64,000 nucleotides of DNA from Lentibacillus daqui (GTDB taxonomy: Bacteria > Bacillota > Bacilli > Bacillales > Amphibacillaceae): positions 2,418,001 through 2,482,000 of the forward strand of contig NZ_CP114176.1 in assembly GCF_027186265.1 (NCBI RefSeq), read 5' to 3'. Under the pieces are notes generated by a model. It saw only the letters and a program-made list of their open reading frames with translations. It was not told the origin of the DNA and did no database searches. The position numbers were made by a program, and so were the translations under genes. Positions 1 to 8,990 of the stretch are shown here, one piece after another (position 1 is the first letter of the stretch; every line of letters begins with the position of its first letter).

Positions 1-709
1 CCACAATCTCTTCACTCGTGCGGCTCTCATGATCGGAATTGACCCCTGCGGCTAAATAGGCATGCAGGTCACGACCCGAAACCCTGGGCAAATGACCTTC
101 ATTCCGTACACCGGCATCCAAGCCCTTCTGAACAATGCCCGCCATCCTTGGGTTTTGTTTAATGACACCGACATAATCCATTAATTCAGCCACTCCCACA
201 ACGTTCGGTAATTGCAACAGTGCCTCCATATCATCCGGATTGAATTCTGCTCCTGCAGTTTCCAAGCCAGGCACAGCCGGTACACAGGAAGGAATGGTAG
301 TTAAAATTTTCACGGGCAGATCCTTGCTTGCTTCCACCATATACTTTACCCCTTCTGCACCTAAACAATTGCCAATTTCGTGTGGGTCAATCACTGCAAC
401 CGTTGTGCCATGTCTTAGAACCGCTTTGGCAAACATATCTGGCGGGATCATCGTGCTTTCAATGTGCACATGGCAATCGATCAAGCCTGGAACGGCATAT
501 TTTCCTTTTGCATCTATCTCATGTTTCCCCTCCATCGGGAATGTTGGCTGGTTATTTTCATACCGGGCAATCGCTGCAAACCGATTTTCTTTCATGCCAA
601 TATCTGCCTGGTAAATTTCCGCTGTAAAAACGTTGACCAAGTTTACTCCACGAATAATCGTATCCATTAATTCATCTCCGCGTGCAGCGGCAACAATGTG
701 TTCACGCAT
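1..709 (-). CDS. ade: Adenine deaminase, N-terminal part (cut by window edge)
   Basis: Amidohydrolase that would convert adenine to hypoxanthine in purine salvage. The translated N-terminal part shows the metal-binding motif IDCHVHIEST early on and then the DPHEIGN motif, both typical of adenine deaminases of the Ade family. The start at ATG 709 keeps the N-terminal stretch AARGDELMDT, which lines up with the usual Ade beginning; an AAAGGAG ribosome site lies about 13 bases upstream. A second start at the inner ATG (MDTIIRG) is possible. The reading frame stays open to base 1, so the C-terminus lies outside. It sits directly downstream of a purine permease gene on the same strand, with about 29 bases between them, so co-transcription is likely. 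Confidence 0.88.
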   Translation of the reverse strand, partial: MREHIVAAARGDELMDTIIRGVNLVNVFTAEIYQADIGMKENRFAAIARYENNQPTFPMEGKHEIDAKGKYAVPGLIDCHVHIESTMIPPDMFAKAVLRHGTTVAVIDPHEIGNCLGAEGVKYMVEASKDLPVKILTTIPSCVPAVPGLETAGAEFNPDDMEALLQLPNVVGVAELMDYVGVIKQNPRMAGIVQKGLDAGVRNEGHLPRVSGRDLHAYLAAGVNSDHESRTSEEIV

Positions 710-737
710 ATGTATGTCAACACTCCTTTTCTCTTTA

Positions 738-2051
738 TTATTCAGCTAATGTGATGAAATAAATAATTAATGGGATCATCACGATATACAGACCCCAATG
801 TACTTCCCTAAATCTTCCTGATAGACTTTTTACTACCACATAAATGATGATTCCAGCGGCAATACCATTTCCAAAGTTAAAGGTGAATATGGTAATAACG
901 ATCGTCATAAATGCTGGCAATGATTCGGTTACATCAGCAAAATTAATATTTTTAACCGAAGATAGCATCGTTAATCCAACCAAAATGAGCGCTGGCGCCG
1001 TTGCCTCGGTTGGAATAATCATGATCAGCGGCGTTATAAATAAGGTAAGCAGGAATAAAATACCGGTCGTTACCGATGTTAAGCCAGTACGTCCGCCAGC
1101 TTCAACTCCTGCTGCTGATTCCACATAGGTGCTCATAACAGGGACAGAGAACAAAGAGCCCAGCACGGTGCCACCAGCATCAACGGAAAATGGTTTATCA
1201 ATATTCGGCAAATCCCCATTTTTATCCAACATATCTCCTTTGCTAGCTACCCCTAACATGGTACCAAGACTCGAGAAGAAATCGGGTACAAAAAATGCCA
1301 ACATAAACGGAAAATAGGAGATCTTTAATGCCTCCATAATGTCCAATTTAAAGGCTACCGGTGCGATGCTTTGTGGAAGTGAAAAGACCGAATCCGGCAA
1401 TTTGGTAACCTCCATTGGTATGCCGATTAATGTGACAATAACAATACCAATCAACAGGTGCCCACGCACATTCCTTGCCAACAGTACACTCATAATCAGA
1501 AAACCAATTAATGCTAAAATTGCGTTTGGTGAGCTGATATCTCCAAGCTGCAATGAATTGGCATCTTCACTCGCTACCACAAGCCCTGCATTGCGAAAAC
1601 CAATTAATGCGATAAATAACCCAACCCCTGCTCCGATAGAAAGTTTGATTGCAGGCGGCATTACTTTGACGATAAGCTGTCGCAAACCCAAAATCGTAAA
1701 TAAAACAAATAGAACACCCGAAATAAATACCATTCCCATCCCGACTTGCCATGGGATCCCCTCTGATACAACTAATGTAACCGATAAAAAAGCAACGGAA
1801 CCGAGACCCGGCGCTAAAGCAAATGGCCGATTACTGTAAAGTCCCATGATAATTGTAATAATACCGGTCATCAGAATCACGGCAATTGTTACCGGACCTT
1901 TGGGTATTCCACCCTCTTCCAGCATACCTGGTACAACGATTAAAACATAGAGCATCGTCATAAAAACAGTTAATCCTGCGGTAAATTCCGTTCTTACATT
2001 TGTTCGATGTGCGGTTAATTTAAATAATTTTTCCGTTATTTTATTGTTCAT
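738..2051 (-). CDS. NCS2-family purine permease (guanine/hypoxanthine type, PbuG-like)
   Basis: Integral membrane purine importer of the AzgA/PbuG branch of the nucleobase:cation symporter-2 family. About 438 residues, almost entirely hydrophobic helices. The N-terminal FTAGLTVFMTMLYVLIVVP, the GLYSNRPFALAPGLG segment and VPVMSTYVESAAGVEAGGRTG are characteristic. The open frame extends to 2102, but the ATG at 2051 is preceded by AGGGGGG at a good distance, so the shorter start is preferred. With the adenine deaminase downstream it forms a purine salvage unit: uptake, then deamination. Whether adenine, guanine or hypoxanthine is the true substrate cannot be told from sequence. I saw no purine riboswitch in the leader. 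Confidence 0.88.
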   Translation of the reverse strand: MNNKITEKLFKLTAHRTNVRTEFTAGLTVFMTMLYVLIVVPGMLEEGGIPKGPVTIAVILMTGIITIIMGLYSNRPFALAPGLGSVAFLSVTLVVSEGIPWQVGMGMVFISGVLFVLFTILGLRQLIVKVMPPAIKLSIGAGVGLFIALIGFRNAGLVVASEDANSLQLGDISSPNAILALIGFLIMSVLLARNVRGHLLIGIVIVTLIGIPMEVTKLPDSVFSLPQSIAPVAFKLDIMEALKISYFPFMLAFFVPDFFSSLGTMLGVASKGDMLDKNGDLPNIDKPFSVDAGGTVLGSLFSVPVMSTYVESAAGVEAGGRTGLTSVTTGILFLLTLFITPLIMIIPTEATAPALILVGLTMLSSVKNINFADVTESLPAFMTIVITIFTFNFGNGIAAGIIIYVVVKSLSGRFREVHWGLYIVMIPLIIYFITLAE

Positions 2052-2154
2052 GATGTTCCCCCCTTGATGCCAGCGATATTCAAGCCTATTTCTAACTAAC
2101 AACGAACATTCAGATTGGTTTTTACCAATTCATTCGTAATTTATTATACTGTTT

Positions 2155-2183
2155 AATTTATCAGTAGGATAATAGACTGTCAA
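2155..2183 (-). promoter_or_regulatory. Sigma-A promoter for the purine permease operon
   Basis: On the minus strand, TTGACA (2178-2183) and TAAATT (2155-2160) are separated by 17 bases. This places a transcript start about 100 bases before the permease start codon. A small hairpin, ATTGGT with ACCAAT, lies in the leader. Confidence 0.6.
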
Positions 2184-2266
2184 GGTTAAACACGAACTTT
2201 ATTTAATATATTTCTGCAAAAAGTACGGAAATGATGAAATTCGGGGTCTGACCCTCCGAAGCATTA

Positions 2267-2310
2267 AAGCCCCCCCCATCACACGAACGTAATTGTGTAA
2301 GGGGGGACTT
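2267..2310 (-). terminator. Terminator after the DUF3892 gene
   Basis: A run of six C, then TTACAC, pairs with GTGTGAT and a G run; a T-rich tail follows on the minus strand. It lies directly after the stop of the gene at 2316. Confidence 0.6.
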
Positions 2311-2315
2311 ACACC

Positions 2316-2621
2316 TTAAAAACTGTCCAGATTATCCAGGTTATTCTCCTTTATCCCGTCTGGTTCACTGCGAATGATATCGCGGCCATATTTATGGAAC
2401 ACATCTACATGTGCCAGCTTGCCTGCTTTCGCTTCATCAAGTGCAGTTATATAGTCCAATTCCCTGCCGCTTTCTGTTTTAAAGGCAATAATATCACCGT
2501 CATCATTCTTACGGACTGCCACTATTTGTTCTTGCCTCGGATGCGCTGAAGCACTGCCAGCTTCCATATCCGATTGATTCCTGTATTCATCATATACTTG
2601 TTCAAAATCTTTATTTTCCAT
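2316..2621 (-). CDS. DUF3892 small protein
   Basis: Acidic, soluble protein of 101 residues with no signal peptide. From about residue 30 it matches the DUF3892 pattern: IVAVRKNDDGDIIAFKTESG, then DYITALDEAKAGKLAHVDVF, ending in RSEPDGIKENNLDNLDSF. The ENNLDNL tail is the most typical part. GGAGGTG lies about seven bases before ATG 2621, supporting the start. The function of this family is not known to me. It is flanked by its own terminator and has no clear operon partner. Confidence 0.75.
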   Translation of the reverse strand: MENKDFEQVYDEYRNQSDMEAGSASAHPRQEQIVAVRKNDDGDIIAFKTESGRELDYITALDEAKAGKLAHVDVFHKYGRDIIRSEPDGIKENNLDNLDSF

Positions 2622-2709
2622 AAAAAAACACCTCCATCTATACGTTTAGTATGAATGGAAGGTGTTTGATTTATGTGTTTTCATCGAATTTGTTTAGTTA
2701 TTCCCATCT

Positions 2710-3911
2710 CTACAATGAATTTGTCGCCTGTCTCCGTTTACTTTTGATCCATCTGCCCTCCAAATTAAATACGAAATAAACCAGTAAAAGCACAACACCA
2801 AGTATTGCGGCAAATTCGTACATGGAACTATAGCCAACTCTACTGACGACTGTACCAAGGATGATAGCACCAACTGCATGTCCTAAGTCCATAAAGCTCA
2901 ATGCCATTGCATTTGCTGTTGCCTTGTTGCCTGGATGCACCCGGCTGACCGCCCACGCTTGCAATGTTGGTTGCATCACACCATATGCCAAACCATAAAA
3001 AACACTTGCTACTACCAGCGTGCTCATATTTTGCATATTGGCAAGCATCATCAAGCCAATAATCGCACAAATAGCGGAAGGATAAAGCAACACTTTATGT
3101 CCTTTTCTATCATAGATTCTACCGGAAAATGGTCTGGTTATCAGTAGCATAATCATAAGAATGAAGAAAAAGAAAGAAGTATCACTCATTCCCACCGATT
3201 TTCCGAGACCATCAAGAAAGTTCACATTACCAGTAAAGGTGATATAAAATAAAAATAGCAATAAGCACGGAATAAACGCTTTACCCGCAAAAGCCGATTG
3301 TAATAACGATGTATTTTGCACTTGTTCTTTGTCATAGTCATGCACTTCTTCCATGTCTTCTCGTTTAAACAACATTGCACCAGCAAGAATAGCGACTATA
3401 AGGACGAGCGAAAAAATAAGTAACGCGTAAAACGATACGGAATGAATAAAAAATAGCGCAACCATAGGGCCAATCGTTGTACCCACGCTGGTCGCCATAC
3501 CATAATAACCAATTCCCTCGCCCAGGCGGTGATTTGGAACCACGTTTGTCACCACGGTAGCTAATAGTGTCGTCGTAACACCAAATCCCAACCCTTGAAA
3601 CACTCTCAAGATAACCAAAGCGGGTATAGATTCCCAAATAAAACTAAACAAAATCATGAAAAAAATATAAACAATGGATACTTTTTCATGTTAATTTTAT
3701 GCATCATCATTCCCATAATTGGCCGGGACACAACCGCCGCAAACATAAATGCGGTCGTCATCAAACCAGCATTTGCAGGATTGTGACTAATTTCCGTCAC
3801 ATAAACCGGAAAACCACCTAATAAGGCTTGCAGACTTAGGAAGAATAAAAAAGTTAATGTAACAGCAAGTATATATTGCCATGTCCATAATTTCTCCTTT
3901 GTTTGTTTCAA
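2710..3911 (-). pseudogene. MFS transporter, split by a frameshift
   Basis: Two frames together make one 12-helix major facilitator of about 400 residues. The first frame (3911-3654, TTG start with AAGGA six bases upstream) covers the first two helices and the loop GMMMHKINMKKYP. It then stops in a seven-base A run (3659-3665 on the plus strand). The second frame (3657-2710) continues with the second and later helices, starting MILFSFIWES and including RVFQGLGFGVTT. One added base, or loss of two, in the run would restore a single frame. The family resembles the YfkF/YwoG drug-efflux-like proteins; the substrate is unknown. It may be a true pseudogene, a phase-variable tract or a sequencing error in the homopolymer. 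Confidence 0.8.
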
Positions 3912-4171
3912 TGAAATTCCTTCTTTCTCGTTCTAAAAAATAACGTCATCCATTCGTAAAAGAACCTGCTAGACTAAATAATGTCCCGCAGAAAACGGAC
4001 AATAGCCATTATTATACTAGATTACCTTTCATATGTTGAGGTATTTGATCAATATTCATAGATTTAATAGTATCTGTTTTCAAACATTACTTTTGCCAGC
4101 CCAGATGCATCTCGTGATTTTCAAAACAAAAATTCCGCGGGCATCACCCCCACGGAAATAAAGTCTATCTA
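3912..4171. other. Intergenic, with a terminator for the HMA gene
   Basis: No coding frame is supported here. At 4131-4158 an inverted repeat (ATTCCGTGGGG pairing with CCCGCGGAAT on the minus strand) followed by a T run is a good terminator for the HMA gene, which stops at 4172. Confidence 0.6.
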
Positions 4172-4402
4172 TTATAATGTATGAACCTGAGCCACTTTCG
4201 CTGAAAACCCAACCCTATGAATTCGGTCAACAATATCTGCCATGGTTATCAAACTTTGATCGAATGTTACACAACCCATTCCATTCTGCCAGTCCACTTC
4301 AATTTCAATGACACCTTGCATCTTTGAAACGGCTTTTTCAATTTTGATTGGACAGTTGATGCAATGCATCCCATCAATATCCAAATACGCTGTTTCGATC
4401 AT
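4172..4402 (-). CDS. Heavy-metal-associated (HMA) domain protein, CopZ-like
   Basis: A 76-residue single HMA (ferredoxin-like fold) domain. The motif GMHCINC gives the metal-binding pair C14 and C17. Family members shuttle Cu(I) or other soft metals to P-type ATPases or regulators. The second half (VTFDQSLITMADIVDRIHRVGFSA) fits the fold. The frame opens at 4411 with GTG GTG, but AGGTGG lies five bases before ATG 4402, which is chosen. Unlike most copZ genes it is not next to copA or csoR, so the metal and partner are uncertain. Confidence 0.82.
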   Translation of the reverse strand: MIETAYLDIDGMHCINCPIKIEKAVSKMQGVIEIEVDWQNGMGCVTFDQSLITMADIVDRIHRVGFSAKVAQVHTL

Positions 4403-4497
4403 GCTCACCACCTTTGGGCACTAATAATACATTCTATGTTTACCCAAAACAGCTTAGAACAACGGACAAGGTATGAAAGTAAGCCATCATGAATCAA

Positions 4498-5577
4498 CTA
4501 CCTTGCCTCTTTATTATTCACCATATCATCAACTTGAGAAATGATATCCGAAATCATTTCACCAGCAGATTGTTGTTTACTTGAACGTGGATTTTGACCA
4601 CACCAAAGGGACATCCATTCAGGCCGATTTTGTTTACCTGCTTCACTGCGAATCGGTTTCGTTAGCGTATTTTGAATCGGATATTTCGGCAGTTTATTCT
4701 CATATTTTGCCATTTTTGTGATAAACTCGTTTCTTATGCCTCTTGCAGGTTTACCGCTAAATGACGAGGTCACAACCGATTGATCCTCATGACTGTTCAA
4801 AATCGCCTCTTTATGTTGTTCCGCCACTCCGCTTTCCAGACTAGTGACAAAGGCCGTTCCCATTTGGACAGCTTCAGCACCCAATACCAGAGCTGCCAGA
4901 ACACCTCTCCCGTCCATGATACCGCCTGCTGCAATCACCGGAATATCGACATGATCCACGGTTTGCGGAACAAGTGCCATTGTCCCGATCATCGCCTCCG
5001 CAAATGATCCTATAAAGGTTCCACGATGACCTCCAGCTTCACTTCCTTGTACAACTACCATATCCATACCGTTTTCCTCGTTGGCGATCGCTTCTTTTAC
5101 GGTCGTCGCGGTTCCGATCACCGTCACATCGGCCTTCTTCAGTTCGTTTACCATTTCTTTAGTTGGCATACCGAATGTAAAACTGCATACGGGAATTCGT
5201 TCTTTTATCACAATCTCCATTTGCTTTTCAAAAAGAGATGTGGATGGTTGATTCACTTTTGGTATTTCCGAAATATTCAATTCTTCCCGAAAAGGCCGGA
5301 GCCATTCATTTGCTTGTTCGATTTCTTCTTCGGATACATCCGGAGTTTCCGGAATAAATAAATTCACGCCAAAAGGGTTATTCGTGAGCTGTTTAATCTT
5401 CTGAATACTCTCTTCCATCTGTTCCGGACTCATATAACCGGCACCAAGCGTCCCAAGGGCCCCAGTATTGGAAACAGCAGCAACCAGTTCAGGCGTTGTA
5501 ACACCTCCAGCCATCCCCGCCTGAACGATTGGATATTTGATATGCAAATCTTGTGTGATTCTGTTTTCATACCACAT
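4498..5577 (-). CDS. Nitronate monooxygenase / 2-nitropropane dioxygenase family
   Basis: FMN-dependent TIM-barrel enzyme of 359 residues. N-terminal PIVQAGMAGGVTTPELVAAVSNTGALGTLGAGY is the family signature. VVVQGSEAGGHRG provides a phosphate/FMN-binding loop, and PVIAAGGIMDGRGVLAALVLGAEAVQMGTAFV carries the second one. Family members oxidise alkyl nitronates such as propionate-3-nitronate; FabK-type enoyl-ACP reductases share the fold, so that role is a weaker alternative. It stands alone between the HMA gene and a divergent transporter. Confidence 0.85.
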   Translation of the reverse strand: MWYENRITQDLHIKYPIVQAGMAGGVTTPELVAAVSNTGALGTLGAGYMSPEQMEESIQKIKQLTNNPFGVNLFIPETPDVSEEEIEQANEWLRPFREELNISEIPKVNQPSTSLFEKQMEIVIKERIPVCSFTFGMPTKEMVNELKKADVTVIGTATTVKEAIANEENGMDMVVVQGSEAGGHRGTFIGSFAEAMIGTMALVPQTVDHVDIPVIAAGGIMDGRGVLAALVLGAEAVQMGTAFVTSLESGVAEQHKEAILNSHEDQSVVTSSFSGKPARGIRNEFITKMAKYENKLPKYPIQNTLTKPIRSEAGKQNRPEWMSLWCGQNPRSSKQQSAGEMISDIISQVDDMVNNKEAR

Positions 5578-5827
5578 CTTTACCTCTCCTTAGTTTCTGT
5601 TATCATCAGCCTTGCAATACTTTAATTGTAGACCTGGAGCAACTGAAAAATCAAACAATCATTATGTTCTTGTCCGAGAGTTTTTTAATTTAATGAAATC
5701 GTCGTAATTAATTTTTCGTAATCAATTTCTTTTACTGCAATAACCACAGGAAAAGACAAAGCTAAGTCATTAATCATGTAACCGTTATCATAATATATAT
5801 TTAAAAGGTTATATGGAGGGATTTCCT

Positions 5828-7093
5828 ATGTATAAGCTCTGGAAATGGTACCTGGGAAAGTCGTTTATCTCGAAAATTTCGGTTGGATTTTTGCTGGGAA
5901 TTATCGTTGGTTTGATTTTCGGTCAGTCAGCAAGTGTGTTGGCGCCTTTGGGAGATGTGTTTTTAAATCTCTTGAAAATGATCGTCATTCCTCTCATTCT
6001 ATTGACAATCATTGTTTCCGTAAATAATGCCAATCCCAAAGAATTAGGACGTATTGGTGGTAAAATTTTTCCCTACTACATTATTACGACTGCTATCTCC
6101 GTATTTCTTGGTCTTGTGATTGCCAAAATGATTAACCCCGGAAGCGGCCTGGAATTGCCAACCAGCACGAATATGGAAGTTTCAGAAGCACCATCGCTAA
6201 TTGATGTATTGTTACAAATCATACCTGCAAATATATTTCAATCCCTTGCCGATGGTGATGTTTTGAGCATTGTCTTTTTAGCGGTGATTGTTGGGTTTGC
6301 CATCTCCTTCATGCGCAATTCCACGGAATCACACATGAACGAATGGGGATCGCTATTGTTGAAGTTGATGGAAGGTGGCAGTGAGGTGAGCTTTCGAATT
6401 TTAAATGGTATCTTACAATATGCACCAGTTGGCGTGTTGGGAATTACGGCATCAACCATTGGTAATCAAGGGCTTCATACCTTACAATCATTAGCCAAAT
6501 ATGTCGGTGCATCTTATCTTGGCGTTGCGATTCATATGTTTATCATTTTTTCGATATTGTTATTAATTTTTAAAGTTCCTGTATTGAAATTTTTCCGTGA
6601 CATACGTGAAGCAATGATGACAGCTTTTGTTACGGCCAGTAGTTTAGGTACGCTCCCAATCACCATTAAAAATGCGCATAAAGCAGGTATCAGTGATCGA
6701 GTGGCCAATTTTACTCTGCCAATTGGTGCCACTGTCAATATGAACGGTTCCGGAATTCATTTTGGGGTTGGCGTTGTGTTTGCTGCCAATATTGTCGGTT
6801 ATGATCTCTCAATCGGCGCAATTGTTGCTATTATCTTGACCGGGACACTAGCTGCAGTGGGTACTGCCGGTGTACCTGGAGCGGGGTTAATCGGTATGTC
6901 GATTGTATTTACACAAGCAGGGCTTCCAATTGAAATTGTTGGTCTTACAGCAGGTGTAAATGTGTTAACCGATATGGTTTTTACCTGCTGTAATGTAACC
7001 GGTGATCTGATTGGAGCAGCTATTGTCGATAAGAGTGAGAAAAAACATATAATGTCGACGAAAGATGCGATAAATGAAACGACTTCCAATTAA
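5828..7093 (+). CDS. Dicarboxylate/amino acid:cation symporter (GltP/DctA family)
   Basis: Sodium- or proton-coupled symporter for glutamate, aspartate or C4-dicarboxylates. About 421 residues with the DAACS architecture: eight membrane helices plus re-entrant loops. Visible hallmarks are the serine-rich hairpin AFVTASSLGTLPITIKNA and the helix-7 motif TVNMNGSGIHFGVGVVF, then VPGAGLIGMSIVF and the helix-8 region NVLTDMVFTCCNVTGD. The usual NMDGT-type motif reads NMNGSG here. GGAGGG seven bases before ATG 5828 favours that start over the upstream one at 5813. It is a single-gene unit; substrate not determinable. Confidence 0.88.
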   Translation: MYKLWKWYLGKSFISKISVGFLLGIIVGLIFGQSASVLAPLGDVFLNLLKMIVIPLILLTIIVSVNNANPKELGRIGGKIFPYYIITTAISVFLGLVIAKMINPGSGLELPTSTNMEVSEAPSLIDVLLQIIPANIFQSLADGDVLSIVFLAVIVGFAISFMRNSTESHMNEWGSLLLKLMEGGSEVSFRILNGILQYAPVGVLGITASTIGNQGLHTLQSLAKYVGASYLGVAIHMFIIFSILLLIFKVPVLKFFRDIREAMMTAFVTASSLGTLPITIKNAHKAGISDRVANFTLPIGATVNMNGSGIHFGVGVVFAANIVGYDLSIGAIVAIILTGTLAAVGTAGVPGAGLIGMSIVFTQAGLPIEIVGLTAGVNVLTDMVFTCCNVTGDLIGAAIVDKSEKKHIMSTKDAINETTSN

Positions 7094-7278
7094 GGCTTAA
7101 GGACTTTGCAAAGGGCAAAACGTAAAGTTATTGCAACGATGTAAAGTCTGCCACTCTTCCTCTTAATAATTTCAATGCCCAAAAGGCCAGAAACAGCTTT
7201 TTTGCGATTTTCTAGCAACTTTTAAATCTGTGCATTATCATTCCGTTTCGTTATCATTCAAACTCATCATCTACTAAA

Positions 7279-8406
7279 TCACTGCCTTACATTTCCCATA
7301 AAATGAACGACCTGTTTTGTTTGATCAAAGAGCAATTCACCAGCTTCGTTAAAACATTGCTCTAATGACAATGGCCTATTAATAATGGAAAAGCAGCCGG
7401 AAAATCTTTCTCGTAATAAGTCTAAATCCCCGTTGAGACTTCCGGAAATTAAAACAACTGGAACGTCGTATTTCCTTGCGATTGTGGCAACATAACCGGG
7501 TGCCTTTCCATAAAGGGTTTGTTCGTCACTCTGCCCTTCCCCGGTAATAACGAGGTCAGCAGTTTTAATGGCATCTTCAATACGTATTGTTTCCCCTATT
7601 AATTCTGCACCGGAAACCAAGCTGCCACCAATTGACATAAGCGCAAAGCCTAAGCCTCCCGCTGCTCCTGCTCCTGGTCTTTCTTGCACATTGATGCTGA
7701 GATTAGCTTCAACCTCATTTGCAAAACGACCTAAAGCTTTATCCAATTGTTTTATTTCATGCTTAGGCACACCTTTCTGTGGACCAAAAACATGAGTTGC
7801 CCCTAACTCGCCACATAATGGATTTTCTACATCGCTTGCGACTTTAAATTCTGCTTTGGTCAATCTTTTGTCCATATGATCAAATTTAATCGTTTTCACG
7901 CGATACAAATCTCGTCCATACCCGGTTATCTGTTCACCATTTGCATCCCAAGCGTCCATTCCCAGAGCAAGCAGCATTCCCAACCCGCCATCATTTGTAG
8001 AACTGCCACCTAACCCGATAATAAAGGAATCACACCCCATATGAAATGCATGAACAATGACTTCGCCGATGCCATATGTTGTTGTATTGTTTGGATGACG
8101 TTCATTGTCAGGTACTTGTGTTAAGCCTACAATATTTGCGCACTCAATAACCGCCGTATTTGTATTTATAATTCCATATGAAGTGGTTATTTTATCCCCC
8201 AAAGGCCCAGTACAATCTACCTCTATACGTTCGCCGTTGCTAGCATTGAGTAAAGAATCCAGTGTCCCCTCCCCACCATCTGCCATCGGTTTTTTTGTGA
8301 CGAAATAACTATTGTTAACATCCATTATAGCCGATTTCATTATTTCGGACGCCTCAACTGATGTTAAACTCCCTTTAAATGAATCCGGCGCGACAACAAT
8401 ATTCAT
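7279..8406 (-). CDS. glxK: Glycerate kinase (type I, GarK/GlxK family)
   Basis: ATP-dependent kinase for glycerate, 375 residues, the usual family length. The beginning MNIVVAPDSFKGSLTS and the following KPMADGGEGTLDSLL are diagnostic. FIIGLGGSSTNDGGLGMLLALG, GAAGGLGFAL and LVITGEGQSDEQTLYGKAP follow in the expected order. It feeds glycerate into glycolysis as 2- or 3-phosphoglycerate; which product is formed differs among members. No glyoxylate or glycerate pathway genes are adjacent. Confidence 0.9.
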   Translation of the reverse strand: MNIVVAPDSFKGSLTSVEASEIMKSAIMDVNNSYFVTKKPMADGGEGTLDSLLNASNGERIEVDCTGPLGDKITTSYGIINTNTAVIECANIVGLTQVPDNERHPNNTTTYGIGEVIVHAFHMGCDSFIIGLGGSSTNDGGLGMLLALGMDAWDANGEQITGYGRDLYRVKTIKFDHMDKRLTKAEFKVASDVENPLCGELGATHVFGPQKGVPKHEIKQLDKALGRFANEVEANLSINVQERPGAGAAGGLGFALMSIGGSLVSGAELIGETIRIEDAIKTADLVITGEGQSDEQTLYGKAPGYVATIARKYDVPVVLISGSLNGDLDLLRERFSGCFSIINRPLSLEQCFNEAGELLFDQTKQVVHFMGNVRQ

Positions 8407-8990
8407 AGTAATCTCCTTTATTGTTCAAATTAGGTTTTGCTTGATTAATAATATTTTCCGCTTCTGTTTGATATTCTGATGGGAGCCTTTTTACAAAGAT
8501 CCCTTTATACGTCATGCTCATTGTTAACCGTATACCCCACGTTTTTCCCTCTTTCCTTTATTATATTCGATTTTTGTTTGAATTCCATCATTATTATTAC
8601 GGTTTTTTGTTTAAATGGCAAAAATGGAAAAGTTAAATATAGGTTGTAAATTGGTAGTAGAAATTGATTTTTCATCTAGGATAAAAGTGAATTTTTACAT
8701 GATGTAACCTGGAGAAAAATAAAAAATGAAGAAAGTACTGTTATATCCACCAAAATATATCATTTATACTATCCTACAAGTTTCCAGACTAAACAAATAA
8801 GTGGCAAATAGACATAAACAATTGATATCATTCTAGTAACCGCTTCCGTAGATGAGCTGCTTCCTATTGCCTTAATGATTACAAAACAATTTGCAGCGCT
8901 TTTTTTACCAAGGATGCAACAGAAGGTGTTCTGGCTTTCATCGACTGTGAACACCTTCATTCAAACAATCTAAAAAGGAGTGTTTCATCC
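8407..8990. other. Long intergenic region with an inverted repeat before the CoA hydrolase gene
   Basis: No supported gene in 580 bases. The only clear structure is a perfect 10-bp inverted repeat, GAAGGTGTTC (8922-8931) with GAACACCTTC (8949-8958), ending 32 bases before the next start codon. It could be an operator or a leader hairpin. Confidence 0.5.

Noticed and set aside
2052..2154. Purine riboswitch ahead of the NCS2 permease
   Set aside because: The conserved core words are absent; only a short leader with a small hairpin is present.
8769..8960. Minus-strand 63-codon frame upstream of the CoA hydrolase
   Set aside because: No ribosome site, and it covers the inverted repeat of the leader; no family features.
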